Below are positions 18,881-28,633 of a stretch of DNA of 64,000 nucleotides, one piece after another. This stretch comes from Pseudobutyrivibrio xylanivorans DSM 14809 (GTDB taxonomy: Bacteria; Bacillota; Clostridia; Lachnospirales; Lachnospiraceae): contig NZ_FQYQ01000003.1 in NCBI RefSeq assembly GCF_900141825.1, forward strand, positions 99,585 through 163,584. Reading direction: 5' to 3'. The position numbers and the translations under genes are program-made. The notes beneath the pieces were generated by a model. The model made no database searches, had not been told where the DNA came from, and saw only the letters and a list, made by a program, of their open reading frames with translations. Each line of letters opens with the position of its first letter. Within the stretch, counting starts at the first letter, position 1.

Positions 18881-20497
18881 TTACTCTACTACTTTTATAT
18901 AACTGCTTACGCAATATAGTGTCTGTCCGTTGTAATCAATTCTTGACCAGCCATACTCATTATTAATCCCTGTACGTGTAGCCGTCATACCATTGTATAA
19001 AGTGATAACAACCTGCGAATCTGCATCGGTAACACTTGGCTTAGAGCGAAGGTTAACTATTTCCTTTGCAGTTATTAACTCATTACAATCTGTAAATTTT
19101 GTTTTAAATCCTGTTGTAGCTGGTGTCTGCTCTGCTTGGGCTGCATCTGTAGCTGTTTCTGGAGTAGGTGAAGGTGCTGTCTGGGCGGCTGCAGATAAAT
19201 CTGTTGTAAGGTAGCTTGAAACTGCATAATATGTGCCACCCTCAAATACCACTCTTGACCATCCGCTCTTGCTGACTCCTGTACGTGTAGCAGTCTGACC
19301 ATTAAGAAGTGTCACCTTAACTGTACTATCTGCTCCCTGGCTAGGCTTATCTCTTAAGTTTGTCTTACTCTTCGCTGTAACTGTTTCCTCCACAGCATCG
19401 AACTTCATAAGTGCTTCCACGTCAGCTGACGCCACTGCTCTTTCAGATGTATCCTTGGCTGTTTCTGTGCCGTTGTAACCAAAGTATGCCACATCAACAT
19501 CTACCTTTTTGCTAATTCCAGGAATAGTTCCCTGATTTGTGTACTGCCACATAGCGCATTTTCCGCTATATGCAGGACCTGTAGCAATGGCTGATGTGTC
19601 CTGGTTATACCATGCCATCCAGATTTTCCATTTTTTCTCTAACGAAGATGCATTCCACTTGGCATCATTTGTCAGCTCATTTTTTGAAGCGTAGAAAATA
19701 GGTGTATATCCGGCCTTATATATGGCATCCAAAAAAGCATCTGCAACTGCACTTCTCTCATCCATTGTCAGATTGTACTGTCGACTTGAGCTATTTTCAA
19801 ATCCCTCACAGTTATATCCAACAGGATATGTTATAGGATATTGAGCAATATAATTTGCAACCCAGGTAGCCTCCTCATTGGCCTCTGTAGAATTTATCGC
19901 TGTAGAAAAGAAATAAGCACCAATCTTAATTCCATTCTTTTCAGCTTCCTGCATATTATATTTTGCATTTGTGTCAGCTTTGATTTCTCCTGTAGATGAA
20001 TCTCTGTAACCAACACGAATCATTGCAAAATTGATACCAGATGAAGCTACCTTGGCCCAATCGATTGTACCCTGGAATTTAGAAACATCTATACCATAAG
20101 TGATGTTTGAATTCTCTCCTACTGTGCTGGCACTAACCAAATTACCAACATCTACAACCTCGCCTGATTCCACCTTTACTTCTGTCTGTGGATCCTTTGC
20201 TGTTTTATCCTCTTCGGATTCCTCCAGCTGCTCCGTTGCCTCTTCTGATTCTTCCTGTGGCTCCCCAGTCACCACTTCGATTTTCACATCATCCTCTGGC
20301 TCCTGTATCTCTGCCACCTCGACTGGTTCTTCCTTTCCACCAGCTAGTTTTTTGACAATAAATACGGTCCCCAGTGTGAAAAACAGAATACCTACAGCGA
20401 TGCCGCCAATAAGTATCCTGCGTTTAATAATATTTTTTTGCTTCCTTCCTCGGCTGGAAGCTTTCTTGTTGTAATCAAAATGATCAAAGTCCTTCAT
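18881..20497 (-). CDS. Membrane-anchored GH25 muramidase with two SH3b domains
   Basis: Peptidoglycan hydrolase (lysozyme type), 538 residues. Cytosolic N-terminus, one membrane helix at about 28-48, an acidic Glu-rich spacer (55-115), the GH25 barrel from about 133 to 340 starting YGIDVSKFQG (Asp137), then two bacterial SH3 domains (about 360-425 and 470-535) with the repeated LNGQTATRTG/YNGMTATRTG strand. The usual DxE catalytic pair is NCE here (Asn229, Glu231): Glu is kept and the first Asp is Asn. It follows trpG but is separated from it by a terminator. Probable role: wall remodelling or turnover. Confidence 0.9.
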   Translation of the reverse strand: MKDFDHFDYNKKASSRGRKQKNIIKRRILIGGIAVGILFFTLGTVFIVKKLAGGKEEPVEVAEIQEPEDDVKIEVVTGEPQEESEEATEQLEESEEDKTAKDPQTEVKVESGEVVDVGNLVSASTVGENSNITYGIDVSKFQGTIDWAKVASSGINFAMIRVGYRDSSTGEIKADTNAKYNMQEAEKNGIKIGAYFFSTAINSTEANEEATWVANYIAQYPITYPVGYNCEGFENSSSRQYNLTMDERSAVADAFLDAIYKAGYTPIFYASKNELTNDAKWNASSLEKKWKIWMAWYNQDTSAIATGPAYSGKCAMWQYTNQGTIPGISKKVDVDVAYFGYNGTETAKDTSERAVASADVEALMKFDAVEETVTAKSKTNLRDKPSQGADSTVKVTLLNGQTATRTGVSKSGWSRVVFEGGTYYAVSSYLTTDLSAAAQTAPSPTPETATDAAQAEQTPATTGFKTKFTDCNELITAKEIVNLRSKPSVTDADSQVVITLYNGMTATRTGINNEYGWSRIDYNGQTLYCVSSYIKVVE

Positions 20498-20550
20498 TGT
20501 TGTTATATTCTTCCTCCAATTTTTTCAAAACATACATGTTTAGTATAACA

Positions 20551-20583
20551 AAATAAAAAAAATAAGCCAGCCCGAAGGCTGGC
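20551..20583 (-). terminator. Terminator of the trp operon
   Basis: GCCAGCC-TTCG-GGCTGGC hairpin (20583-20566) followed by a T-rich run on the minus strand, 14 nt beyond the trpG stop. Confidence 0.9.
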
Positions 20584-20596
20584 AATTTCAACATTT

Positions 20597-21160
20597 TTAA
20601 GCTATGAAGTTTTTAATCATCTGACGTCCATCAGGTGTGAGAATTGATTCTGGATGAAACTGTAACCCGTAAATTTCATAATCCTTATGCTTTACAGCCA
20701 TTACCTCTCCATCATCTGAAGTAGCTACCACTTTTAGATTAGAAGGAAGAACTTCAGGGTCTGCTGCCAAGGAATGGTAACGGGCTACTTTTATCACTTC
20801 AGGAAGTCCCTTAAATAATTTGCAGTCTTTGTCAATTGAAACAACCGACTGCTTTCCATGCATCAATTCCTTAGCGTAGGTAATGTTAGCGCCAAATGTC
20901 TCACAGATTGCCTGATGTCCAAGACATACTCCAAGAATAGGAACCTTTCCTGCAAAGTGAGCTATTACATCTTCGCAAATCCCAGCATCTATTGGCCTAC
21001 CCGGACCTGGGGAAATAATAATCTGATCAGGATTAAGCTTTTCAATATCGCATAGACGAAGTTCGTCATTACGAATTACTAATATATCTGAATTAATCTC
21101 TCCAACCAGCTGATAAAGATTGTATGAAAAACTGTCGTAATTATCTATTAGTAAAATCAT
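20597..21160 (-). CDS. trpG: Anthranilate synthase component II (glutamine amidotransferase)
   Basis: Supplies ammonia from glutamine to TrpE. 187 residues, a stand-alone class-I amidotransferase: DNYDSFSYNLYQ at the N-terminus, SPGPG oxyanion region, nucleophile Cys79 in GVCLGHQAI, and His/Glu in FHPES. Its ATG overlaps the trpE stop by 4 nt (ATGA), so the pair is translationally coupled. Last gene of the trp operon. Could in principle also serve p-aminobenzoate synthesis, as in B. subtilis; no pabB is in the window. Confidence 0.94.
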   Translation of the reverse strand: MILLIDNYDSFSYNLYQLVGEINSDILVIRNDELRLCDIEKLNPDQIIISPGPGRPIDAGICEDVIAHFAGKVPILGVCLGHQAICETFGANITYAKELMHGKQSVVSIDKDCKLFKGLPEVIKVARYHSLAADPEVLPSNLKVVATSDDGEVMAVKHKDYEIYGLQFHPESILTPDGRQMIKNFIA

Positions 21161-22650
21161 GCCAATCCCCCTTCTGCGTATTTTACAGCATTAACTACTG
21201 CCTTTGCTTTATTGATACACTCCTCTGCCTCTGTAAGAGGTACTGAATCATACACAATTCCAGCCCCCGAACGAATACAGATTGCATCTTTTTTCTTATA
21301 AACAAGTCTGATAGCAATACACACATCAAGATTGCCTGCAAAATCAATATACCCTAATGCACCGCCGTAGATACCACGTTTGCTCTGTTCCAGTTCTTCG
21401 ATAATCTGACAAGCTCTAAACTTTGGTGCACCTGAAAGAGTTCCAGCTGGTAAAATTGCATCGACAGCATCTATAACATCCTTATTGTCAGCAAGCTGTC
21501 CTACCACTGTAGAACCTATGTGCATTACATGAGAATAACGCTCTACTCCCATATACTTTTCTACATTTACGGAACCAAGCTTACTTATTTTTCCAATATC
21601 ATTTCTACCAAGATCCACAAGCATATTGTGTTCTGCCAGTTCTTTTTCATCCTTTAGGAGCTCTGCCTCAAGTGCTTCATCTTCGCTCTGACTCTTTCCT
21701 CTAGGACGTGTCCCTGCAAGTGGAAATGTGCTTACAGTTTTTTGCTCTACTTTTACTAAAGTTTCAGGTGATGCACCTGCAATTTCTATGTCATCACTGT
21801 TGAAATAAAACATATATGGTGATGGGTTTGTAGAACGTAGATACCTGTATGTATCAAACAGACTTCCTTCTGCCTTTGCTGTCATAGGGTTAGATAGAAC
21901 CACCTGGAAGATATCCCCCTCCTTGATGTAATGTCTGGCTTTTTCAACCATCTGACCATATTCTTCTTTTGAAAACTTTGGTGTTATTTCTGAATTGAGC
22001 TTAAGTGGTTTAAACTCCATTTTAACACCCTCATTAAGAAGCTTCTTTAGCTGCTCTAGTCTCTCGCCGGCCTTTGAGTATGCTTCATCCATAGAATCAG
22101 TATCTAGCATTATTCCTGTAATTATGAAAATCTTCTGCTTGTAATTGTCGAATGCAATTACATCATCAAAAAGCATAAGGTCCATATCCTTAAAATCATC
22201 TTCTCCATGATTTTCAAGGGCAAGCTTTGGCTCAGCATACTTAATATAGTCATAAGAAAAATATCCAACAAGACCTCCTGTAAAAGTTGGTAAGCCTTTT
22301 ACAGTTGGGCTCTTATAGTCATTAAGTATCTGACGAAGAATTAATCCTGGATGGGCAACCTTACGCTCCTCTACAAGAGTTTTATCTGCCCCATGATTAT
22401 CTTTAATCTGCACTGTACCATCCTGACAGGTGATTTCCATTTTAGGGTTGAACCCTAAGAATGAATACCTTCCCCATGTCTCAGACTGGCTGGCACTTTC
22501 TAAAAGATAACATTGATGGCTTGCATTTCTTAAAATTCTCACTGTCTCTATTGCAGTAAGGCTGTCTGAAAGCATCTCAATTGCTACAGGAATACGTTTA
22601 TAGTCACCGCTTTCAGCCAGCTTTTTTACTTCCTCTAAACTAGGAAACAT
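21157..22650 (-). CDS. trpE: Anthranilate synthase component I
   Basis: Converts chorismate to anthranilate. 497 residues. The N-terminal LLESASQSETWGRYSFLG contains the LLES tryptophan feedback-binding motif that separates TrpE from PabB. The chorismate-binding C-terminal domain has GDIFQVVLSNP, TFPLAGTRPRGK, LVDLGRNDIGK and PAGTLSGAPKFRACQIIEELE. It overlaps the end of trpA by 11 nt. Its place near the end of the operon, rather than first, is unusual. Confidence 0.96.
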   Translation of the reverse strand: MFPSLEEVKKLAESGDYKRIPVAIEMLSDSLTAIETVRILRNASHQCYLLESASQSETWGRYSFLGFNPKMEITCQDGTVQIKDNHGADKTLVEERKVAHPGLILRQILNDYKSPTVKGLPTFTGGLVGYFSYDYIKYAEPKLALENHGEDDFKDMDLMLFDDVIAFDNYKQKIFIITGIMLDTDSMDEAYSKAGERLEQLKKLLNEGVKMEFKPLKLNSEITPKFSKEEYGQMVEKARHYIKEGDIFQVVLSNPMTAKAEGSLFDTYRYLRSTNPSPYMFYFNSDDIEIAGASPETLVKVEQKTVSTFPLAGTRPRGKSQSEDEALEAELLKDEKELAEHNMLVDLGRNDIGKISKLGSVNVEKYMGVERYSHVMHIGSTVVGQLADNKDVIDAVDAILPAGTLSGAPKFRACQIIEELEQSKRGIYGGALGYIDFAGNLDVCIAIRLVYKKKDAICIRSGAGIVYDSVPLTEAEECINKAKAVVNAVKYAEGGLA

Positions 22651-23416
22651 AATAAGCCTCCTTCATTTCTTTAACGAATCTTCCTACATGCTTAGGTGCA
22701 TCTTTACCATGCTCTGCAATAACTCTCACAATTGCAGAACCTACAATAGCTCCATCTGAAATACCTGCCATTTCACCAGCCTGTTCAGGTGTAGATATGC
22801 CAAAGCCTACTGCACATGGTACATCAGTATTCTTTCTAACACGTTCCACTAAAGACTTGATATTTCCATTAAGCTCTTTTCTTGTACCTGTAACGCCAAG
22901 GCTAGATACGATATAAATAAATCCTTTAGCATCTGCAGAAATCATATCAATTCTGTCTTCTGAAGTAGGTGCAATCATTGACACAAACTCTACATCATAT
23001 TCTACAGCTACATCTTCAAACTCAGCCTTTTCCTCAAATGGAACATCAGGCAGGATAATTCCGCAGATTCCTGTTTCCTTACACTTTTCAAAGAATCTTT
23101 CACTTCCATATGAATAAACTACATTTGCATATGTCATAAATACTAATGGTATACTTACTTCCCCACGAACCTCTGCAACCATATTGAACACATCATCAGT
23201 TGTGACCTTATTCTTGAGAGCTCTGATATTTGCCTCCATGATGACTGGTCCCTCTGCTGTAGGATCTGAAAATGGGATACCAAGCTCAATTAAATCTGCG
23301 CCGTTTTTCTCAAGCTCTTTTATTATTTCTTTTGTGGTCTCAAGGTCTGGATCACCGCATGTAATAAATGGAATAAATGCTTTTTTATTGTTAAATGCTT
23401 CTGCTATTTTACTCAT
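22640..23416 (-). CDS. trpA: Tryptophan synthase alpha chain
   Basis: Cleaves indole-3-glycerol phosphate and passes indole to TrpB. 258 residues from ATG 23416 ([23 protein letters not shown]), chosen because GAGGAG lies upstream and the N-terminus then matches the family; a longer frame from 23467 would only overlap trpB. Catalytic Glu in [11 protein letters not shown] and Asp in [11 protein letters not shown] are present, and GFGISTPEQ near the phosphate site. Overlaps the trpB end by 8 nt. Confidence 0.95.
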   Translation of the reverse strand: MSKIAEAFNNKKAFIPFITCGDPDLETTKEIIKELEKNGADLIELGIPFSDPTAEGPVIMEANIRALKNKVTTDDVFNMVAEVRGEVSIPLVFMTYANVVYSYGSERFFEKCKETGICGIILPDVPFEEKAEFEDVAVEYDVEFVSMIAPTSEDRIDMISADAKGFIYIVSSLGVTGTRKELNGNIKSLVERVRKNTDVPCAVGFGISTPEQAGEMAGISDGAIVGSAIVRVIAEHGKDAPKHVGRFVKEMKEAYYVS

Positions 23417-25199
23417 AGATGTTCTCTCCTCTGTAACGTGCAATTGCGGCACAATCCTTGTCGCCACGACCTGAAACTGTAACCATGATAATCTGATCCT
23501 TGCTCATTGTAGGTGCCAGCTTCTTCGCATATGCGATAGCATGTGAGCTTTCGATTGCTGCAATAATTCCCTCTGTCTTAGCTATATACTCAAATGCCTC
23601 CACTGCCTCATCATCTGAAACAGGTACATATTCTGCTCTGCCAATGTCATGAAGATATGCATGCTCTGGACCAACTCCAGGATAATCAAGACCTGCCGAA
23701 ATAGAATATACAGGTGCAATCTGTCCATACTCATCCTGACAGAAATATGACTTCATACCGTGGAAGATTCCCACCTTACCAGTGTTAACTGTAGCTGCTG
23801 TCTCAAATGTATCAATACCACGACCAGCTGCCTCACAGCCGATTAGCTTTACATTTTCATCTCCAATATAGTGATAGAATGAACCCATTGCATTACTTCC
23901 GCCACCTACACAGGCTAGAACAGCATCTGGAAGTCTTCCTTCCACCTCAAGAATCTGTGCTCTGGATTCTCTTGAAATAACAGCCTGGAAATCTCTAACA
24001 ATTGTAGGAAATGGATGTGGCCCCATAACAGAACCAAGACAGTAATGTGTATCATCAATTCTTGTAGTCCATTCTCTCATACACTCTGAAACCGCATCCT
24101 TAAGAGTTGCTGTTCCACTTGTAACTGGAACTACATCTGCGCCTAAAAGCTTCATTCTATATACGTTTAATGCCTGACGCTTAGTATCCTCTTCACCCAT
24201 GAAAATTACACATTCCATATCAAGAAGGGCTGCCGCTGTGGCTGTTGCAACGCCATGTTGTCCTGCACCAGTTTCAGCAATGAGTCTGGTCTTTCCCATC
24301 TTCTTTGCAAGAAGAGCCTGTCCTAAAACATTGTTAATCTTATGGGAACCTGTATGATTCAAATCTTCTCTCTTAAGATAAATCTTTGCTCCGCCCAAAT
24401 CCTTAGTCATCTTCTCAGCGTAATAAAGAAGACTTGGACGACCAGCATAGTTATCAAGAAGTTCCTTTAACTCTCTATTAAATTCCGGATCATCCTTGTA
24501 GTGGTTGTAAGCTTCCTCCAACTCATTTACTGCATTCATAAGAGTCTCTGGAATATACTGACCACCGTGTACACCAAATCTTCCTGTAGTCTTAGATGCT
24601 TTTTTATCCTCTCGTACCGCATTTACGAATTCACGCATCTTATGACCATCCTTAAGCTTGTCAGTCTCAATACCTGAACTTACATCTACACCATAAGGAT
24701 TAGTAGCTTCAATAGCATCAGCAACATTTTCCTGATTGAGACCACCAGCTAACATAAAAGGTCTATCGATATATGAAAGCAATTTCCAATTGAAAGTCTT
24801 TCCTTCTCCCTGACCTACATCAAAAAGAATCATGTCTGCACTGGACTTTTCAGCCTTAATAAGCTCCTCAGGTTCATCACCCTTAAATCGCTTGATTACA
24901 GGAATACTCTTATCCTGAAGCTCCTTGATATAATCCTCACTTTCATTTCCATGAAGCTGAGCCACATCAATAATTCTCTCATCATATAGATTTTCAATTT
25001 CAACTGGATTGGCATCAACAAAGACACCTACAGTTTTAATTTCTGGGTTAAGCATTGCTCTAAGCTTTTTCGCCTTATCCTTTGTGATATTTCGTCTGCT
25101 CTTCTCATAGAATACAAAACCAACATACTCTGGCTTAACTTCGTTTGCTTTTTTAATATCTTCTTCTCTTGTAAGTCCGCATAATTTAATTGCTGTCAT
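23409..25199 (-). CDS. trpFB: TrpF-TrpB fusion: phosphoribosylanthranilate isomerase / tryptophan synthase beta
   Basis: One 596-residue protein with two enzymes. Residues 1-198 are a TrpF barrel ([12 protein letters not shown] with catalytic Cys7; Asp127 in [10 protein letters not shown]). Residues about 206-596 are a full Trp[16 protein letters not shown], the PLP lysine Lys287 in [17 protein letters not shown], and [10 protein letters not shown] binding the PLP phosphate. The two are joined by only a few residues (REDKKASKT). There is no stop or frameshift between them, so the fusion is real in this sequence. It starts 1 nt after the trpC stop. Separate TrpF and TrpB are the rule. Confidence 0.96.
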   Translation of the reverse strand: MTAIKLCGLTREEDIKKANEVKPEYVGFVFYEKSRRNITKDKAKKLRAMLNPEIKTVGVFVDANPVEIENLYDERIIDVAQLHGNESEDYIKELQDKSIPVIKRFKGDEPEELIKAEKSSADMILFDVGQGEGKTFNWKLLSYIDRPFMLAGGLNQENVADAIEATNPYGVDVSSGIETDKLKDGHKMREFVNAVREDKKASKTTGRFGVHGGQYIPETLMNAVNELEEAYNHYKDDPEFNRELKELLDNYAGRPSLLYYAEKMTKDLGGAKIYLKREDLNHTGSHKINNVLGQALLAKKMGKTRLIAETGAGQHGVATATAAALLDMECVIFMGEEDTKRQALNVYRMKLLGADVVPVTSGTATLKDAVSECMREWTTRIDDTHYCLGSVMGPHPFPTIVRDFQAVISRESRAQILEVEGRLPDAVLACVGGGSNAMGSFYHYIGDENVKLIGCEAAGRGIDTFETAATVNTGKVGIFHGMKSYFCQDEYGQIAPVYSISAGLDYPGVGPEHAYLHDIGRAEYVPVSDDEAVEAFEYIAKTEGIIAAIESSHAIAYAKKLAPTMSKDQIIMVTVSGRGDKDCAAIARYRGENIYE

Positions 25200-25200
25200 A

Positions 25201-25980
25201 TCAATTTCCTCTTAACTCTCTAAGTTTTGCTGCTTTATCTTCTGCCTTCATCAACGTCTCGCCAATAAGGACCGCATCTACTTTGGAATCCTTTAGAAGC
25301 TTTATATCTTCTGGTCCCTTAATACCACTTTCTGATACGAATATCACATCCTTTGGAACCATTTCTCTAAGGTTTCTGCTATTACCTGTATCTACCGAAA
25401 AATCCTTTAAATTTCTGTTATTAACACCAATCAGGCGTGCCCCTGCTCTTATTGCCATTTTAACTTCGTCAGCATCATGCGCTTCCACCAAAGCACTAAG
25501 TCCCAGATTATCGCATATACGAATATATTCTCTTATCTGTTCTTCAGTAAGAATCGCACATATAAGAAGTACCGCCTTGGCTCCAAGAACCTTTGCCTCG
25601 TAAATCATATATTCATCTACAGTAAAATCTTTTCTTATACATGGAATCTTTACCGTATTTGCTATTTCTCTAAGATAATCATCACTGCCTAAAAACCATT
25701 TTGGTTCGGTAAGAACTGATATGCAGTCTGCTCCAGCCTTTTCATAATCCTTTGCTATCCTAAGATAATCAAATTCTTCTACAATGATTCCCTTTGAAGG
25801 AGATGCCTTTTTGCATTCACATATAAAACTGATACCTGGTTTCTTAAGGGCTTCTTCAAATTCGAAGCTCCCCTTTGGAAGACTTGTAGCCTTTTCCTTT
25901 AATTCCTCTAAAGAAACTTGCTTTTTTGCTTCCTCAACTCTATGCGTTGCATGCTGCCCTAGCTGCTGTAGTATGTTCAT
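25201..25980 (-). CDS. trpC: Indole-3-glycerol-phosphate synthase
   Basis: Fourth step of tryptophan synthesis. 259 residues from ATG 25980 ([19 protein letters not shown]), preceded by AGGAGAG. Family motifs: [15 protein letters not shown] with the catalytic Lys, [37 protein letters not shown] and FVSESGI. The start lies within the last codons of trpD (41-nt overlap), so the two are coupled. Confidence 0.96.
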   Translation of the reverse strand: MNILQQLGQHATHRVEEAKKQVSLEELKEKATSLPKGSFEFEEALKKPGISFICECKKASPSKGIIVEEFDYLRIAKDYEKAGADCISVLTEPKWFLGSDDYLREIANTVKIPCIRKDFTVDEYMIYEAKVLGAKAVLLICAILTEEQIREYIRICDNLGLSALVEAHDADEVKMAIRAGARLIGVNNRNLKDFSVDTGNSRNLREMVPKDVIFVSESGIKGPEDIKLLKDSKVDAVLIGETLMKAEDKAAKLRELRGN

Positions 25981-27013
25981 CTGCCTCTCCTGCTTTAATC
26001 TCATTGCTAACTAAAATAAATTTCTCTAATGTTTCAAGTGCTTTTCCTGAATCAATGATTTCAGCAGCCAACTTAATTCCCTCTGAAAAGCTCTCAGCTT
26101 TTCCACCAATAAAAAGTGAAGCTCCAGCGTTCAAAAGAACTGCATCTCTCTTAGCACCCTTTGCACCGTTTAAGATTTCTCTAGTGATCTTTGCATTCTC
26201 CTCAGGTGTGCCTCCCTTTAAGTCTTCCTTTGTACATCTGTTAAATCCAAAATCTTCTGGCTTAATTGTGTATGTAAGCAACTCGCCATTATAAATCTCA
26301 CAAATTTTAGTAGGAGCGCTTAATGAAATCTCATCAAGCTTGTCCATACCATATACAACCATACCTCTCTTTACGCCAAGGCTTACAAGAACCTGTGCAA
26401 GTGGCTCAACTAGATACTCATCATATACACCAAGAAGCTGCATTGAAGGAGTAGCTGGATTTGTAAGAGGTCCTAAGATATTAAATACTGTTCTAAATCC
26501 AAGCTCTTTTCTGATTGCTCCTACATACTTCATTGATGTGTGATATTTCTGAGCGAAGAAGAAGCACATTCCTACTTTATCCAATAGCTCCACACACTTT
26601 TCTGGGTCCTGCTGGATATTTACACCAAGTGCTTCAAGACAATCGGCTGTTCCACAAAGTGAAGATGCTGCTCTGTTTCCATGTTTTGCAACTTTCATTC
26701 CACCAGCAGCTGCTACTAATGCAGAAGTTGTAGAAATATTAAAGCTGTGCGCATTGTCTCCACCAGTTCCAACTATTTCAAAAACATCCATACCAGTTTC
26801 TACTTTCAATGCATGTTCTCTCATGGCTGCAGCACATCCTGCGATTTCATCTGTTGTCTCAGCCTTTGCACTCTTTGTAGAAAGTGCTGCAAGGAAAGCA
26901 GCGTTCTGAGTCTGCGATGTTTCTCCATTCATAATCTCATTCATTACCTGATAGGCCTCATCATATGTAAGGTCTCCTTTGTTTACGATTTTTACAATTG
27001 CTTCTTTTATCAT
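25940..27013 (-). CDS. trpD: Anthranilate phosphoribosyltransferase
   Basis: Second step of tryptophan synthesis. 357 residues from ATG 27013 ([20 protein letters not shown]) with GAAAGGAG upstream; an open extension to 27079 runs into a leader palindrome and is not credible. PRPP and anthranilate site motifs: [46 protein letters not shown] and [10 protein letters not shown]. First gene of the operon, behind a T-box. The last ~15 residues ([17 protein letters not shown]) extend past the conserved end and overlap trpC. Confidence 0.95.
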   Translation of the reverse strand: MIKEAIVKIVNKGDLTYDEAYQVMNEIMNGETSQTQNAAFLAALSTKSAKAETTDEIAGCAAAMREHALKVETGMDVFEIVGTGGDNAHSFNISTTSALVAAAGGMKVAKHGNRAASSLCGTADCLEALGVNIQQDPEKCVELLDKVGMCFFFAQKYHTSMKYVGAIRKELGFRTVFNILGPLTNPATPSMQLLGVYDEYLVEPLAQVLVSLGVKRGMVVYGMDKLDEISLSAPTKICEIYNGELLTYTIKPEDFGFNRCTKEDLKGGTPEENAKITREILNGAKGAKRDAVLLNAGASLFIGGKAESFSEGIKLAAEIIDSGKALETLEKFILVSNEIKAGEADEHTTAARAACNA

Positions 27014-27056
27014 TTTTATTCTCCTTTCTACTATTGAGCAGCATCCTGTTTTTTTA

Positions 27057-27150
27057 TGCTCCCGCAGGCCACCTTCCATACTTCGCTAGGCAACCTCCCC
27101 TTCGGGTTCCTTCCTAGCTTGCATGGAGCCTTCCTGCTCGCGCTTACCTA
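27057..27150. repeat. GC-rich imperfect palindrome inside the trp leader
   Basis: Arms containing GCAGG, ACCTTCCAT, GCTAGG and AACC face GGTT, CCTAGC, ATGG and CTTCCTGC around a CCCCTTCGGG centre. It is clearly more GC-rich than its surroundings. It lies between the T-box terminator and the trpD ribosome binding site, so read-through mRNA would carry a large hairpin there. It resembles a REP/MITE-like insertion but shares no obvious sequence with the repeat at 1.1 and 57.2 kb. Confidence 0.5.
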
Positions 27151-27172
27151 GTTTTTCTAGCCGCTCTAAACT

Positions 27173-27448
27173 AAAAAGTCCTTGATAGAAACGCTAGGTT
27201 ACGTTTCCATCAAGGACGAAAATTTTATTCCGCGGTGCCACCTTGAATTCATGAATACTCATGCTCTTACAGGATACTATCATATCCCTGACAACTAACG
27301 TATGTCTTACGTCGTGCAATACTCTAGCTAACAGCTATTTCCTCACGCCCTCAGGAGTCCATTCCCAAAACACTATCTTACTGCATCCCACCATCGCAGC
27401 TCTCTCTAAAGAATCATGTAGAGGTACTCTTCTCCCTCATCGGTTTAA
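27173..27448 (-). promoter_or_regulatory. Tryptophan T-box leader with terminator
   Basis: The conserved T-box AAGGTGGCACCGCGG is present (minus strand, 27245-27231). Stem I is upstream, with a UGG triplet followed by A at 27361-27359 in GGGAATGGACTC, matching a Trp specifier codon, and the AG-rich GATGAGGGAGAAGAG region at its base. The terminator is GTCCTTGATGGAAACG/CGTTTCTATCAAGGAC (27216-27178) followed by TTTTTA. Uncharged tRNA-Trp binding would favour the antiterminator and switch on the trp genes. Confidence 0.92.
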
Positions 27449-27454
27449 TACTTT

Positions 27455-27483
27455 ATTATGTTGAAGTAAATATATCATCACAA
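27455..27483 (-). promoter_or_regulatory. Sigma-A promoter of the trp operon
   Basis: Minus strand TTGTGA (27483-27478), 17-bp spacer, CATAAT (27460-27455). Predicted start is near 27448, at the base of T-box stem I. The rest of the divergent interval to 27676 is AT-rich; only a TATAAT at about 27627-27632 reading right is noted. Confidence 0.65.
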
Positions 27484-27676
27484 TTAGTATGTGTCAATAC
27501 AATATTTCAGATTATTTTTAAAATAAAATCATGATTTACAAAAAATGGATCTTACACCTTCCACATCATACTTTTTTTGCAAGTAAACTTTTGTGATAAA
27601 GATACGAAAATCTACATAATGTGTATAATATTTTTTCACACTCAGATGATAATATCTAATTTAGGAGAGTGTATCT

Positions 27677-27844
27677 ATGAATATAAAAGAGAAAAAAAGC
27701 AAAGATATATTAATAAGCGATTCCGGAATAACAAAGGATATACATACCAAACAGGCACGAGCTTTTGTACTGCTATGTAATATCCTTACCATTGCATTAA
27801 TTATTCTTGGACTCATAGCGTTTATCAAAGGTGGTAACATCTAA
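27677..27844 (+). CDS. Small single-pass membrane protein coupled to K+ channel
   Basis: 55 residues: a charged N-terminus starting MNIKEKKSKDILISDSG, then a hydrophobic helix (about 29-48, FVLLCNILTIALIILGLIAF) and a short KGGNI tail. AGGAGA lies upstream of the ATG. The stop overlaps the next start as TAATG, so it is translated with the channel gene. I do not recognise a family. Size, topology and coupling suggest an accessory subunit or a regulator of the channel; that is inference. Confidence 0.7.
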   Translation: MNIKEKKSKDILISDSGITKDIHTKQARAFVLLCNILTIALIILGLIAFIKGGNI

Positions 27845-28581
27845 TGGAAACTCAATACGATTTCAAACGAAGAATTTATGAGGTGTTAGAAGTATCTTCT
27901 ATAGGTGATATTTCTAGCCGCGCCTACGACAGGCTTATGACTGTAGCTATTATTGTAGGTCTTGTTCCTTTGACTCAAAAAGGAAATAACACACTCACTC
28001 TTATCATAGACATATCTGTAAGTATTCTGTTCATAATTGATTATATAGCCAGAATATATACTGCAGATTATAAGATGGGATACAAGAATTATAGAGCCTA
28101 CATAGCATATATTTTTACACCTTTAGCGTTATTTGACTTACTGTCAATTTCACCTGTGTTATATATCTTCTTTCCAGTTTCAACCATAATTTCTCTATTT
28201 AGACTTTTTAGAATCTTTAGGGTTCTCAAGCTGGTTAGATACTCAAAAACAATGATTATCATTGCTAATGTAGTGAGAAAAGTTAAAGCACAGCTTTTGG
28301 CGGTACTAATACTTATCATCGTTTATATAGTGGTATCAGCTATGTTAATATATCAGCTGGAACCAGACCTATTTGATACATTTTTCGATGCTCTATATTG
28401 GGCGACTATTTCAATTACAACTATCGGATATGGTGATATATCTCCTGTCACACCGATAGGCCGATTTATAACAATGATTTCTGCGTTAGTAGGAATGGCT
28501 GTCATTGCACTGCCGACTGGTATTATCACAGCGGCTTATATGGCAGAAATTACCAAGAAAAAAAGTAAATATGAGTTATAA
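27844..28581 (+). CDS. Voltage-gated-type potassium channel
   Basis: 245-residue membrane protein of the six-helix cation channel family. Transmembrane segments run through about residues 30-235. An S4-like helix has regularly spaced positive residues (Arg120, 123, 126, Lys129, Arg132). The pore filter is TTIGYGD (residues 192-198), the K+ signature, followed by the S6 helix. The C-terminus is very short with no RCK/TrkA_N or cyclic-nucleotide domain, so gating by voltage alone is likely. Coupled to a 55-residue membrane peptide upstream; convergent with ftsZ across a shared terminator. Confidence 0.92.
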   Translation: METQYDFKRRIYEVLEVSSIGDISSRAYDRLMTVAIIVGLVPLTQKGNNTLTLIIDISVSILFIIDYIARIYTADYKMGYKNYRAYIAYIFTPLALFDLLSISPVLYIFFPVSTIISLFRLFRIFRVLKLVRYSKTMIIIANVVRKVKAQLLAVLILIIVYIVVSAMLIYQLEPDLFDTFFDALYWATISITTIGYGDISPVTPIGRFITMISALVGMAVIALPTGIITAAYMAEITKKKSKYEL

Positions 28582-28592
28582 ATTCAATACAC

Positions 28593-28621
28593 AAAAAAGG
28601 CACTGCATATGCAGTGCCTTT
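28593..28621 (-). terminator. Terminator of the dcw cluster (shared)
   Basis: AAAGGCACTGCATATGCAGTGCCTTT hairpin with TTTTTTG on the minus strand after ftsZ. It also follows the channel gene on the plus strand. Confidence 0.85.
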
Positions 28622-28633
28622 GCTAATTCAAAA

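Noticed and set aside
21157..22650. pabB (aminodeoxychorismate synthase) identity
   Set aside because: The LLES tryptophan-binding motif and the trp operon position support TrpE.
23416..23467. Upstream extension of trpA
   Set aside because: It overlaps trpB by over 50 nt with no ribosome binding site, while the ATG at 23416 has GAGGAG and the family N-terminus.
27261..27464. 67-codon plus-strand open frame
   Set aside because: It is antisense to the T-box leader; the conserved RNA elements explain the sequence.
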